A DNA stretch of 64,000 nt from Dorea sp. AF36-15AT (GCF_003477705.1 NZ_QUDV01000003.1:62001-126000); one strand, 5' to 3'; counted from the stretch's first letter, positions 9,164 through 17,418 are shown. Numbers and translations are program-made. The notes: generated from the letters alone by a model not told the origin.

Positions 9164-10318
9164 ATGGAGAATTTAAGAACATTATTAAAAGAACAGATGA
9201 ATATAGATTTTATGTCTGCAGTATTGAGCGGACCCCGTACCAAAGACGGAACAGCAAAAGTGAAAGTGCGTCCACTTATGAAGAAGGACACACTTTTCTT
9301 TCAGTTAGAGATTTTCCGTGGTAATCAGGCATTTCACAAGAATCTGGAACCGGAGGCGGCAGCAGAAGAAGTGCTTCGGTTCATGCAGGAGATGCGTCAG
9401 ATGCAGATGGACACCAGAGCAGCGTCTTACACCGTACTTGTCAGCAAGAAAGGAAAAGTAACAATTAAGAAGAAAATGCGCAAGGAACCGGTGAAGATGG
9501 TGAGCATGTCCCATAACCGCAAGAAGCAGTATGTGTTGGAAGAGGGAACTGCAGTGCCATTTCTCACAGATCTTGGCGTGATGACGCAGGAAGGAAAAGT
9601 GGTGCATGCCAGATTCGACAAGTTCCGCCAGATCAACCGATTTCTGGAATTCGTTGAGGACATTCTTCCGGAACTTCCAAAGGATCGGGAGGTTACGATT
9701 CTTGACTTTGGATGTGGCAAGTCATATCTTACATTTGCCATGTATTACTATTTGCATGAATTAAAAGGATATGATATCCGCATTATCGGTCTGGATCTGA
9801 AGAAGGATGTGATCCGTCACTGTAATGAATTAAGTGAAAAATATGGTTATAAAAAATTGCATTTTCTGGAAGGAAATATCGCAGACTATACAGGAGTAGA
9901 TGCGGTAGATATGGTAGTGACACTGAATGCGTGTGATACGGCGACAGACTTTGCGCTGGCGAAAGCAGTAGGATGGAATGCAAAAGTGATCCTGTCTGTG
10001 CCATGCTGTCAGCATGAGCTGAACCGCCAGATAAAGAATGATGTGCTGGCACCGGTTTTTGAATATGGACTGATCAAAGAGCGTATGGCAGCGTTGATCA
10101 CGGATGCCATACGGGCGCAGTATTTGGAGCGGGAAGGATACCGTACCCAGATCCTGGAATTTATTGATATGGAACATACTCCGAAGAATATCCTGATCCG
10201 GGCGGTCAAGACCGGTAAGAGAAAGGATAACCAGGAAGCAATCGAATCCTGTGAGAATGCGCTTCACATTACACCGACACTGGGGCAGTTGCTGGATGAA
10301 CTTAGAGGAGCTGAATAG
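9164..10318 (+). CDS. Class I SAM-dependent methyltransferase (Methyltransf_32-like)
   Basis: 384 residues from the ATG at 9164. An N-terminal ~170-residue region of unknown fold precedes a Rossmann methyltransferase: SAM-binding ILDFGCGKSYLTFAMYYY, acidic strand IIGLDLKKDVI, and a SVPCCQHELNRQ motif typical of the family that acts on RNA or small molecules. The substrate is not known. The N-terminal region may be an RNA-binding module (inference). It probably forms a short operon with the next gene, 4 nt away. Confidence 0.75.
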   Translation: MENLRTLLKEQMNIDFMSAVLSGPRTKDGTAKVKVRPLMKKDTLFFQLEIFRGNQAFHKNLEPEAAAEEVLRFMQEMRQMQMDTRAASYTVLVSKKGKVTIKKKMRKEPVKMVSMSHNRKKQYVLEEGTAVPFLTDLGVMTQEGKVVHARFDKFRQINRFLEFVEDILPELPKDREVTILDFGCGKSYLTFAMYYYLHELKGYDIRIIGLDLKKDVIRHCNELSEKYGYKKLHFLEGNIADYTGVDAVDMVVTLNACDTATDFALAKAVGWNAKVILSVPCCQHELNRQIKNDVLAPVFEYGLIKERMAALITDAIRAQYLEREGYRTQILEFIDMEHTPKNILIRAVKTGKRKDNQEAIESCENALHITPTLGQLLDELRGAE

Positions 10319-10322
10319 ATAA

Positions 10323-12770
10323 ATGAAGAAAAAAGCGATACACGTCGGCGTACTGGCGGCGATATTTATCATCGCAGTCGTCGTATTTGAATATATGACC
10401 ACTCGTGGTAACGATGATATGATGGAAGATCTCGGCAATGCCGTACTACCTCGGGTGTATTTTACCGTAGATGGATATGGAGTCAATGCGTTAAATGCTT
10501 ATTCGGAAGAGATGGATATTACCACAATGCGGGATTCTGTCACGCCGATCAGTGGTAAGAAGCTGACGATGAATCTGGAAGCGGACGAGACAAAAGTAAC
10601 CGCTGTTGATTATGCGGTTTATACATTGGACGGTAAAAAGAAGCTGAGCGAGGATAAGATCAGTAAGGTAAAAGATCAGATGGATCTGAGCTTTGATCAG
10701 AATCTGCTGTCAGAAGAGCGGATGCTGGTGCTTACCCTGCATGCAGACGGCAAGTCTGTTTATTACTATACAAGAATTGTGAATCCGACGGACTTTAATC
10801 TGACGGATTGCCTGGATTACGTATATAATTTTCATGAGAATGCCTTGAAAAAGGTGGAGAATGCAGGCGTAGGAGCAGCACTGGAGCAGGATGATGAGGA
10901 TGCCAATTCTACATTTTCCCATGTGACCATTCATTCATCATACGATCAGGTGACCTGGGGGAATCTTGCACCACAGGTGACAGGCGGTGAACGCTGGAAG
11001 ATTACAGAGACCAACAGTTCTTATACATCCGTGCTTCTGGAATACGATGTAAGCTGTACCGGAGAAGAGAATGAGACGGATATGTATACGGTCAGAGAAT
11101 TTTTCCGCGTGCGCAAGAATAACGGACAGATGTATCTGTTGAATTATGACCGTACAATGGAACAGATCTTTGACGGAAGTAAGAATGTATTGAGTGAAAA
11201 AGGAATCCTGCTTGGAATTACTGATCCGGATGTTCCGTATGTGGTTAGTTCTGACGGCAAGATTGTAGCATTTGTGCAGGCGGATGAGCTGTGGAATTAT
11301 GACAAAGAGCAGGATCAGCTTTCGCTGTTGTTCAGTTTTCGTGATGCGGAAAATGCGGATGTCCGTAATAAGGTATCGGATCATAAGATCCAGATTCTGA
11401 ATATGGACAAAAAAGGCAATACAACATTTTCGGTATCCGGATATATGAACCGCGGCGAACACGAAGGATATGTGGGAGTTGCCGTTTATTACTATAATAT
11501 CGAGACCAACAGTATTGAAGAAAAGGCATTCGTATCCAGCAACAAGTCAGCTGCAATCGCGGGAAGTGAACTGGATACGTTGAAATATTACAATACCAAG
11601 ACGAATAAGCTATACATGCTGGCAGACGGGGCACTTCATGAGATCAGTATTAAGAAGGATTATGATGAAGTGTTGCTTGATGGATTGAAAGATGGTCAGT
11701 ATGTGGTGTCAGATAATGGAAAATGGCTGGCATATCAGACAGGTGATGATGTGACATCTTCGACAGAAGTGACGGTCATGAATCTGTCGGATGGCAGTGA
11801 ATATCAGGTAAAGAGTGCAGACGATGAGTGTATGATTCCACTTGGATTTGTGGGCAATGATTTCGTGTCAGGTCTGGCGAAACTTGATGATATCGGTAAG
11901 ACCATCAGCGGTGAACAGGCTATTGTAATGTATCAGATCGAGATCCGCAGTGATGCAGACAAGGTCATTAAGACTTATAGCAGTGATGGTTATTACATTT
12001 TAAGCACGGAGATTGACGACGGAATGATCACGCTGAACCGTGTCCAGAAGAATGGCGATACCTATACATCGGCGGCAGCAGATTATATTTCCAGCAATCA
12101 GGAAAAGAAAGAAAGCAATATCATGCTGGAATCTTATGTGACAGATCTGAAGGAGACACAGATGCGTCTGACTTATGCGGATGGCATCAAGGACAAATCT
12201 GCGAAAGTATTGAAGCCGAAACAGGTTGTACAGGACGATCCAGCATTACCGTCTTTTGGTAAAGAAGTAAAAGAAAACGGTTATTATGTATATGGAACCG
12301 GACAGCTCCAGGGTATCTACAAAACAGCTGGAGAAGCCATCCGCAAAGCGGACAGTGTCAGCGGAGTCGTCATTGACGCAAAAGGACAGTACGTATGGGA
12401 GCGTGGCAACCGTTATCTGGTCTATGATCTGTCCACCAGTCAGGCGTCAGCGGTCAGTGAACTGCAGAATGCACTTGCATCCGGTACATCGGCGCTGGAG
12501 GCAGCTGGTAATATGTCAGATCAGAAAGTGCTGGAACTCACAGGATGCACAGTTGAAGAAATGTTGTATCTGATCAACAAGGATACACCGGTCATCGGTG
12601 TGCGTAACGGAGCTTCTGCAATCATTCTGACAGGATACGATGAAAGTCATGTGACTTATGTGGATTCGGAGAACGGCGAGAGCAAGACCGTGACGCAGGA
12701 AGAGATGGATCAGATCATGCAGAGCAGCGGCAATGCATATGTGGGATATCTGAAGAAGGCAGAAGAGTAA
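10323..12770 (+). CDS. Large membrane-anchored protein with degenerate C39-like domain
   Basis: 815 residues. One N-terminal membrane helix (about 6-24) and a long extracytoplasmic part whose middle (about 300-600) has regularly repeated strand motifs such as YVVSDNGKWLAYQTGDD, suggesting a beta-propeller. The last ~110 residues resemble the C39-like peptidase fold (KDTPVIGVRNGASAIILTGYDESH), but the usual catalytic His before the GYD turn is Ala-Ser and the N-terminal Cys is missing, so proteolysis is unlikely. A binding or scaffold role at the cell surface is inferred. Confidence 0.6.
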   Translation: MKKKAIHVGVLAAIFIIAVVVFEYMTTRGNDDMMEDLGNAVLPRVYFTVDGYGVNALNAYSEEMDITTMRDSVTPISGKKLTMNLEADETKVTAVDYAVYTLDGKKKLSEDKISKVKDQMDLSFDQNLLSEERMLVLTLHADGKSVYYYTRIVNPTDFNLTDCLDYVYNFHENALKKVENAGVGAALEQDDEDANSTFSHVTIHSSYDQVTWGNLAPQVTGGERWKITETNSSYTSVLLEYDVSCTGEENETDMYTVREFFRVRKNNGQMYLLNYDRTMEQIFDGSKNVLSEKGILLGITDPDVPYVVSSDGKIVAFVQADELWNYDKEQDQLSLLFSFRDAENADVRNKVSDHKIQILNMDKKGNTTFSVSGYMNRGEHEGYVGVAVYYYNIETNSIEEKAFVSSNKSAAIAGSELDTLKYYNTKTNKLYMLADGALHEISIKKDYDEVLLDGLKDGQYVVSDNGKWLAYQTGDDVTSSTEVTVMNLSDGSEYQVKSADDECMIPLGFVGNDFVSGLAKLDDIGKTISGEQAIVMYQIEIRSDADKVIKTYSSDGYYILSTEIDDGMITLNRVQKNGDTYTSAAADYISSNQEKKESNIMLESYVTDLKETQMRLTYADGIKDKSAKVLKPKQVVQDDPALPSFGKEVKENGYYVYGTGQLQGIYKTAGEAIRKADSVSGVVIDAKGQYVWERGNRYLVYDLSTSQASAVSELQNALASGTSALEAAGNMSDQKVLELTGCTVEEMLYLINKDTPVIGVRNGASAIILTGYDESHVTYVDSENGESKTVTQEEMDQIMQSSGNAYVGYLKKAEE

Positions 12771-12774
12771 AATA

Positions 12775-12816
12775 AAAATCTCCTCAGCGATAAAGTGTTC
12801 GCTGGGGAGATTTTTT
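12775..12816. terminator. Bidirectional terminator
   Basis: AAAATCTCCTCAGCGA pairs with TCGCTGGGGAGATTTT (one wobble) and is flanked by an A-run on the left and a T-run on the right. It serves both the plus-strand gene and minus-strand queT. Confidence 0.85.
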
Positions 12817-12824
12817 GTTCCGAG

Positions 12825-13316
12825 TTAAACTGCCGGATGGAATAATGTATTCCGATAACGGCTTAAAGCAGTGTATAATACCAGACCCAGTACAAGGCAG
12901 GAAGCTACTTCACCAATGCCGACGGTCAGCATCATAAATGGAATCGGAAGAGCCACGCCATATCCGTAACGCAGTACAAATGGCACGATCACGATATTAG
13001 CAATGATCGGCGGTAATGTACCGAATACCGGTTTCTGCTGTCTCAGCATATAAGTGCCGATCGCACCAATCAGAGTCGCAATACTTCCAAAGATAATATC
13101 AGGAAGGATTGCTCCGCCAAGGATATTACCAACCAGACATCCTACAAATAATCCCGGAATTGCAGCCGGTGTAAATAATGGCAGGATAGTCAGTGCCTCA
13201 GAAATACGGATCTGTACTTCTCCAAATGAAAATGGTGCAAATACATAAGTGAGCACCACGTAGATTGCAGCGATCATCGCTGCCTGGGTCAGAAATGTTA
13301 CATTCTTGTTCTTCAT
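12825..13316 (-). CDS. queT: QueT-family queuosine-precursor ECF transporter S-component
   Basis: 163 residues, almost wholly hydrophobic, with five to six membrane helices. The N-terminus (AAMIAAIYVVLTYVFAPFSFG) and the QIRISEALTILP and GLFVGCLVGNILGG segments are characteristic of QueT. It should bind preQ1 or a related queuosine precursor and work with a shared ECF energising module encoded elsewhere. The gene stands alone between a terminator and a leader resembling a preQ1 riboswitch. A good Shine-Dalgarno AAGGAG lies 8 nt before the ATG. Confidence 0.92.
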   Translation of the reverse strand: MKNKNVTFLTQAAMIAAIYVVLTYVFAPFSFGEVQIRISEALTILPLFTPAAIPGLFVGCLVGNILGGAILPDIIFGSIATLIGAIGTYMLRQQKPVFGTLPPIIANIVIVPFVLRYGYGVALPIPFMMLTVGIGEVASCLVLGLVLYTALSRYRNTLFHPAV

Positions 13317-13324
13317 ATTCAGTT

Positions 13325-13367
13325 CTCCTTTAGTTTTGTTTTACGTGTGGAAGGTCACGAACACACG
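13325..13367 (-). promoter_or_regulatory. Probable preQ1-I riboswitch in the queT leader
   Basis: Read on the minus strand: stem CGTGTG / CACACG, a loop starting UUC and containing CCUU, an A-rich tail UAAAACAAAACUA, then AAGGAG. The loop CCUU can pair with AAGG of the Shine-Dalgarno, giving the H-type pseudoknot of preQ1-I aptamers. The tail resembles the AACAAAACAAGG tail of known members. Ligand binding would hide the ribosome site of queT. Confidence 0.65.
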
Positions 13368-13437
13368 ATTCATTTTACGCCGGGAATCGGCGAAACCCTT
13401 ATTAGACCTTGTTTTTTAGGGCTTTGTAACGGGTGAT

Positions 13438-13466
13438 AGTATAACATGGGTGATAGAGAAATTCAA
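13438..13466 (-). promoter_or_regulatory. queT: queT promoter
   Basis: On the minus strand TTGAAT, 17-bp spacer and TATACT. It gives a leader of about 115 nt. A GGGTGATAG direct repeat flanks the -10 element on the plus strand. Confidence 0.65.
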
Positions 13467-13582
13467 GGGTTGTTCAAATTTTGTCCAAAATGGGAAAAGT
13501 GATGGCAGCAGTCAGGGGAGTTGTTGCGGAATGCTAGTAGACGGGACACGAGAACAATAATCATTTTGATTTCAAAGACCTT

Positions 13583-13642
13583 ATGGCTTTTGGTATGTTC
13601 ATTCTTGCATTGCTGACATTCGTATTTACGTTTATCAGATAA
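13583..13642 (+). pseudogene. Decayed Hol_Tox-like type I toxin peptide
   Basis: The frame 13541-13642 reads ...HFDFKDLMAFGMFILALLTFVFTFIR, typical of small holin-like toxins, but no ATG, GTG or TTG exists at the expected N-terminus; the first ATG (13583) leaves 19 residues and has no Shine-Dalgarno. No promoter is visible on this strand. An antisense promoter and RNA are preserved opposite. I infer a toxin copy that has lost its start. Confidence 0.45.
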
Positions 13643-13655
13643 TGTATTAAGGCAT

Positions 13656-13753
13656 AGAAAACCACCCCGGAACTTTGGCGAGCGAAAGGGTGGAGTTTCT
13701 ATATTCCATATACTTCGAGGTCAACCCACCTTGTGGGCGGTTGCTCTTTTTGT
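13656..13753 (-). ncRNA. Antisense antitoxin RNA of the decayed toxin locus
   Basis: A strong minus-strand promoter (13760-13788) points at the toxin 3' end. The predicted RNA opens with a CAACC...GGTTG hairpin and stops in the hairpin AGAAAACCACCC / GGGTGGAGTTTCT (13656-13700). The layout matches the other two loci in this window. Confidence 0.5.
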
Positions 13754-13759
13754 ATCTCA

Positions 13760-13788
13760 AATATAGCATATCCGGCAGCGGGATGCAA
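13760..13788 (-). promoter_or_regulatory. Antitoxin RNA promoter (locus 1)
   Basis: On the minus strand TTGCAT, a 17-bp spacer ending TGC, then TATATT: an extended -10 promoter. The GCTATATT core matches that of locus 2. Confidence 0.6.
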
Positions 13789-13842
13789 TAGGGATATAAA
13801 AGATGAAGAGAAATAAAAAAAATACAATTAGATTACAAAATA

Positions 13843-13871
13843 TTGAACGCAGATTAGAAGTGTGATAGAAT
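13843..13871 (+). promoter_or_regulatory. Toxin mRNA promoter (locus 2)
   Basis: TTGAAC (13843-13848), 17-bp spacer and TAGAAT (13866-13871) with TGA just before it (extended -10). It predicts an ~80-nt leader before the toxin ATG. Confidence 0.65.
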
Positions 13872-13912
13872 ATCTGCAGGGAAATCAAAGCCAGGCGGCT
13901 ACCCTTCTTTGC

Positions 13913-13950
13913 GGAGGGATAAGACACCCTCCAGACGAAAGAAAGGAGGG
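13913..13950 (+). promoter_or_regulatory. Alternative hairpins masking the toxin ribosome site
   Basis: GGAGGG (13913-13918), CCCTCC (13927-13932) and the Shine-Dalgarno GGAGGG (13945-13950) are mutually complementary. The middle strand can pair with either outer one, so translation depends on RNA folding, as in other type I toxins. Confidence 0.6.
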
Positions 13951-13957
13951 CGATACG

Positions 13958-14050
13958 ATGATTACATATTCTGACTTAATTCAGTTTTGTATATTCATTG
14001 TTGCCCTTGTAGGTCTCTGTTATGAGATGCTCAAGGGTAAACGTAAATAG
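13958..14050 (+). CDS. Holin-like type I toxin peptide (Hol_Tox type)
   Basis: A 30-residue peptide: short polar start MITYSDLIQ, a single membrane helix FCIFIVALVGLCYEML and a basic tail KGKRK. This is the pattern of Firmicutes small holin-like toxins that insert in the membrane. The Shine-Dalgarno GGAGGG lies 7 nt upstream and is maskable by the leader. A convergent antisense RNA covers the 3' end. An in-frame ATG at 13862 lies before the predicted transcript start and was not chosen. Confidence 0.75.
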   Translation: MITYSDLIQFCIFIVALVGLCYEMLKGKRK

Positions 14051-14135
14051 CCGCCATTACTGCGAATAATGACGGCTGTTGCAATAAATAGCTTTAACTT
14101 ATAATCGGGTAACCGCTAGTGGTTTCCCTCTTCGT
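14050..14135 (-). ncRNA. Antisense antitoxin RNA (locus 2)
   Basis: Starts from the minus-strand promoter at 14142-14170, carries a GGG...CCC hairpin near its 5' end (14110-14128) and runs into the toxin 3' end. A 10-bp imperfect hairpin (14050-14076) ends it and also follows the toxin stop. Confidence 0.6.
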
Positions 14136-14141
14136 AGTTAC

Positions 14142-14170
14142 AATATAGCATATTTGATAACAGAGTTCAA
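14142..14170 (-). promoter_or_regulatory. Antitoxin RNA promoter (locus 2)
   Basis: On the minus strand TTGAAC, 17-bp spacer ending TGC and TATATT. The -35 element overlaps the Shine-Dalgarno region of the following plus-strand thioesterase gene. Confidence 0.7.
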
Positions 14171-14181
14171 GGAGAAAAATA

Positions 14182-14571
14182 ATGTTAGAGATTGGAATGA
14201 AAGGGAAACAGGAAGTAATAGCAGATGAAACAAATTCTGCCAAGACAATGGGAAGTGGTACGCTGGATGTATTTGCGACTCCGGCAATGATCGCATTGAT
14301 GGAAAAGACTGCATGGACGAGCGTTTCTGACGAACTGGATGAAGGCTGCGGTACAGTAGGAATCAGCTTGAATGTAGCACATAGCGCACCGACTCCGCTT
14401 GGTATGAAAGTAACATGTGAGAGTGAACTTACGGGAATAGACGGAAGGAAACTTACTTTTTATGTAAAGGCGTATGATGAAAAAGGCGTTATCGGGGAGG
14501 GAACTCATGAGCGTTTTATTATCCAGAATGAGAAGTTCCAGAAAAAAGCGAATATGAAAAAAGATTCATAG
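14182..14571 (+). CDS. Hotdog-fold thioesterase, FlK-like
   Basis: 129 residues with the hotdog pattern of the fluoroacetyl-CoA thioesterase-like family: GSGTLDVFATPAMIALMEKTAW, then a NVAHSAPTPLGMKVTCESEL strand and a KLTFYVKAYDEKGVIGEGTHERFII strand. Likely hydrolyses a small acyl-CoA in the cytoplasm; the substrate cannot be read from sequence. A Shine-Dalgarno AAGGAG precedes the ATG by 8 nt. It appears to be transcribed alone or from the toxin side. Confidence 0.8.
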   Translation: MLEIGMKGKQEVIADETNSAKTMGSGTLDVFATPAMIALMEKTAWTSVSDELDEGCGTVGISLNVAHSAPTPLGMKVTCESELTGIDGRKLTFYVKAYDEKGVIGEGTHERFIIQNEKFQKKANMKKDS

Positions 14572-14581
14572 ACATTGCATA

Positions 14582-14610
14582 TTGTATTGCGGAAGCACAT
14601 ATGCTATAAT
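14582..14610 (+). promoter_or_regulatory. Promoter upstream of the rtcB leader
   Basis: TTGTAT (14582-14587), 17-bp spacer ending TGC and a perfect TATAAT (14605-14610). Confidence 0.65.
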
Positions 14611-14616
14611 GCCAAT

Positions 14617-14685
14617 AGGCAAAAAGATAGTGCTATTCCATAGTGAACAGCAACGAAAAACCCTCGGACTCCGGGGGTTTTTCTA
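14617..14685 (+). ncRNA. Candidate small RNA or attenuated leader before rtcB
   Basis: A good promoter is followed after about 40 nt by an intrinsic terminator (AAAAACCCTCGG / CCGGGGGTTTTT, 14656-14682). The result would be a ~65-nt RNA; full read-through would reach rtcB. No open frame is seen in it. Confidence 0.4.
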
Positions 14686-14779
14686 TTCCTAATATATCTA
14701 TATCCGGTTAGGATTTCATGTCTGTATCTCTGTGTTTCAGAGGTGCTTTTTTTGTATTGCGACGAGTCAAAGTCCGAGC

Positions 14780-14862
14780 TTGCCAGGAACCTTGACGACT
14801 GCATACAATCTCAGAATGTGCCTTATGGCACATCTGATGATTTGTATATTAAGCACCTCAGA
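14780..14862 (+). ncRNA. Structured leader immediately before rtcB
   Basis: It contains a hairpin CAGAATGTGCC / GGCACATCTG with a short loop, extended by TACAAT / ATTTGTA flanks. AAGCACCTC (about 14850) is complementary to GAGGTGCTT (about 14737), offering an alternative long-range pairing. Function unknown. Confidence 0.35.
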
Positions 14863-14874
14863 GGAAGAGGACAT

Positions 14875-15771
14875 ATGGGAATAATAAACGGAGTCTATGC
14901 ATCAGCAGAAATATTTTCAGAACAGGTAGAAGAATACGCAGTGGCGCAGATCCAGATGATCTGTGATAACAAAGCTTCGGAGGGGAGTGTAATCCGGGTG
15001 ATGCCGGATGTGCACCCGGGTAAAGTTGGAACTATCGGACTTACGATGACGGTGGGAGAACGCGTATTACCAAACCTTGTGGGAATTGATATTGGATGCG
15101 GAATCACATTAACGAAATTAAAACAGAAGAAAACAGAGTTCCAGAAATTGGATACAGTAATCCGGGAAAATGTACCGTTAGGCGGTAATATCCGCGGAAA
15201 AGCACACCGCCGGAGTGCAGAATTTAACTGTGAAGCCTTACTGTGTTTTCGGAATATCCATGCGGATCGGGCAGGAAGAAGTCTCGGCACACTGGGCGGC
15301 GGCAATCATTTCATTGAGTTAGATCAGGATGACGATGGATCGATGTATGTCGCGGTTCACAGTGGGAGCAGACATCTTGGAAAAGAAGTGACGGAATATT
15401 ATCTGAAATGCGGTCAAAGGGAACTGAAAGAGCAGGGCGTAGAGGTTCCTTATGAACTCACATGGCTTACTGGCAAGTTGAAGGAAGATTATCTGCATGA
15501 TCTTCAGGTTGTGCAGGAATATGCGGAACTCAACCGCCAGGTGATCTTGGAAGAGCTGGCAAAAGGCATGAAGTGGAAAATGCAGGAGAGCATATCCGTG
15601 TGTCATAACTATATCGATAAAGAGGGTATCTTGAGAAAAGGTGCAATTTCAGCCAGAGAAGGTGAAAAAGTGGTAATCCCAATCAATATGAGGGATGGCA
15701 TTTTGCTGGGAATCGGAAAGGGAAATCCGGTCAGAGTATATGAAGGCGAGGGATTTAAGCGAAAGAGATAA
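14875..15771 (+). pseudogene. rtcB: RtcB-family RNA ligase, C-terminally truncated
   Basis: 298 residues from the ATG at 14875 (GAGGAAGAGG upstream). Strong RtcB motifs: MPDVHPG, PNLVGIDIGCG, GTLGGGNHFIE, VHSGSRHLG and CHNYIDKEG. Intact members continue for roughly 80 residues after GKGNP with a HGAGR motif holding the guanylated histidine. Here the frame ends GKGNPVRVYEGEGFKRKR and no such motif appears in any frame downstream, so ligase activity should be lost. The metal-binding part is intact, so a partial role is not excluded. Confidence 0.75.
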
Positions 15772-15942
15772 AGAACGTAAATTGGATAAAGTGAAATCCG
15801 TATGTAGGATGGGAAAAACCTTGAAAAATCCTTCTTAACCACGTATTATGTAATTATAGAATAATACATGCAATATCATTTGAACAAATGGTATTCATGA
15901 CAGGATGAGAGTTGAAGTACGTGAGAAGAGGAGGACGAGAGA

Positions 15943-16665
15943 GTGTTTTGTAGAAAGTGTGGTACGAAAAATCCAGATGATGCGAGATTCTGTCGTAACT
16001 GCGGCACACCGATGAGCAGTGGACCATCTGTGAACGTTGGTGGTTCCGTGAATGGTGGACAGAATGGGAATCCGACACCGCCGCCGATGGGACAGCCGGG
16101 AGCGATGCCGCGTAAGCCTAAGGGCAAACGCAACGGTGCGATGATTGCGATTGTAGCAGTGGTTGTGGTAGCATTGATTGCTTCAGCAGTATTCTTTACC
16201 CGGGTAATTGGAATTGGTGGCAGAAGTTACGAAGACACGATCGAAGATATGGTGGATGCAATGAATGATGCTGATATCGAAGAATTCTTTGATCTGATTC
16301 CAAAGGAAGTAGTCGTATATGCATTGGAGCAGGAAGGATATACCGGATCTAAGAAGGAACTTCTGGAGCAGGCACATGAATTGTTGCAGAATGAATGGAA
16401 CGATTCATTGGGAAGTAATCTGATCAGTACGGCAGTAGATGTAGACTATGAGATTCAGGATGCACAAGATGTCAAAGGTGATGAGTTAAAGAGTCTGAAA
16501 GAAGAGTACAAGGAGGCTGGTGTCAGAGTATCGGCTGCCAAGAACGTTAGTGTTAAATTTACCATCACTGCACTTGGATTCAGCCAGGATACGGTAGAGA
16601 ACATACCGCTGATTAAGATAAGAGGCTCCTGGTATCTGGATGTAGAATCGCTGGGAATGTTATAG
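15943..16665 (+). CDS. Zinc-ribbon membrane protein
   Basis: 240 residues starting at GTG with GAGGAGG nine nt upstream. An N-terminal zinc ribbon (CRKCGTKNPDDARFCRNCG) is followed by a Pro/Gly-rich linker, a membrane helix (about 67-88) and an extracytoplasmic domain of ~150 residues rich in acidic helices. Such proteins are common in Lachnospiraceae and are uncharacterised. The terminator at 16683 ends the transcript. Confidence 0.75.
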   Translation: MFCRKCGTKNPDDARFCRNCGTPMSSGPSVNVGGSVNGGQNGNPTPPPMGQPGAMPRKPKGKRNGAMIAIVAVVVVALIASAVFFTRVIGIGGRSYEDTIEDMVDAMNDADIEEFFDLIPKEVVVYALEQEGYTGSKKELLEQAHELLQNEWNDSLGSNLISTAVDVDYEIQDAQDVKGDELKSLKEEYKEAGVRVSAAKNVSVKFTITALGFSQDTVENIPLIKIRGSWYLDVESLGML

Positions 16666-16682
16666 AAAATAATAATGTTATG

Positions 16683-16726
16683 AAAATGACTTCTTTACCT
16701 GAGAGAACAGGAAAGAAGTCATTTTT
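16683..16726. terminator. Bidirectional terminator
   Basis: AAAATGACTTCTTT pairs with AAAGAAGTCATTTT around a 15-nt loop, between convergent genes. Confidence 0.8.
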
Positions 16727-16737
16727 AATGTTATATA

Positions 16738-17418
16738 TTATTTGCCGGTTGGAATGTATGGACGGATTGCTCCGGCTACATTGCTGATCGGCATGGTCTG
16801 GAGCCATATGCGTCCCGGTCCGGTTATGACAGTGTTAAAGATGCCTTCACCGCCGAAAAGCATATTTTTCATGCCAGGCACAGCCTGTACATCCATATTA
16901 CAGGTGGCATCCATGGCTGCAAGGTGTCCGGTGTCGACGATGATCTGCTGACCAGGCTGAAGATTGTATTCCACTACGTGTCCGTCGAATTCGGCAAATA
17001 CAATGCCCTGACCGCTGACCTTCTGCATGATGAAGCCTTCACCGCCGAAGAGACCGGATCCGATCTTCTTACGGAAATGCATGGAGAGTGTAACGCCTGC
17101 TTCGCTGGCGAGGAATGATTTCTTCTGGAAGATCATCTCATTACCTGGTGTAATCTGGAATGCGCGGATAGATCCCGGGAAGCAGGATGCAAATGCGATC
17201 ATGCCGTTACCGTTCGTTGCAGTGTAGACATTCTGGAACAGCTTCTCACCGCTGACTGCGCGCCCGAATGCTTTGCCGATGCCGCCGTTGCTGGTTGTTT
17301 CCATTTTCATATTCGGAGACATCCATGACATGGCACCGCCCTCTGTAATCATGCGTTCTCCATCAGCCAGCTGACAGATAACAACCGGTAATGTTTCACC
17401 TTGGATTTCATATTTCAT
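16738..17418 (-). CDS. AIM24/TIGR00266-family protein
   Basis: 226 residues of beta-helical AIM24 type: LPVVICQLADGERMITEGGAM at the start, Gly-rich repeats (GGEGFIMQKVSGQG, PGQQIIVDTGHLAAMD) and a terminal GPGRIWLQTMP. The fold is known from the family; the bacterial role is not. I choose the ATG at 17418, five nt after AGAGGTGG; a GTG three codons earlier lies inside that ribosome site. Confidence 0.85.
   Translation of the reverse strand: MKYEIQGETLPVVICQLADGERMITEGGAMSWMSPNMKMETTSNGGIGKAFGRAVSGEKLFQNVYTATNGNGMIAFASCFPGSIRAFQITPGNEMIFQKKSFLASEAGVTLSMHFRKKIGSGLFGGEGFIMQKVSGQGIVFAEFDGHVVEYNLQPGQQIIVDTGHLAAMDATCNMDVQAVPGMKNMLFGGEGIFNTVITGPGRIWLQTMPISNVAGAIRPYIPTGK

Noticed and set aside
13401..13426. 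A second preQ1-like aptamer earlier in the queT leader
   Set aside because: An AAAAAACAAGG tail-like piece exists, but no upstream strand can form the P1 stem.
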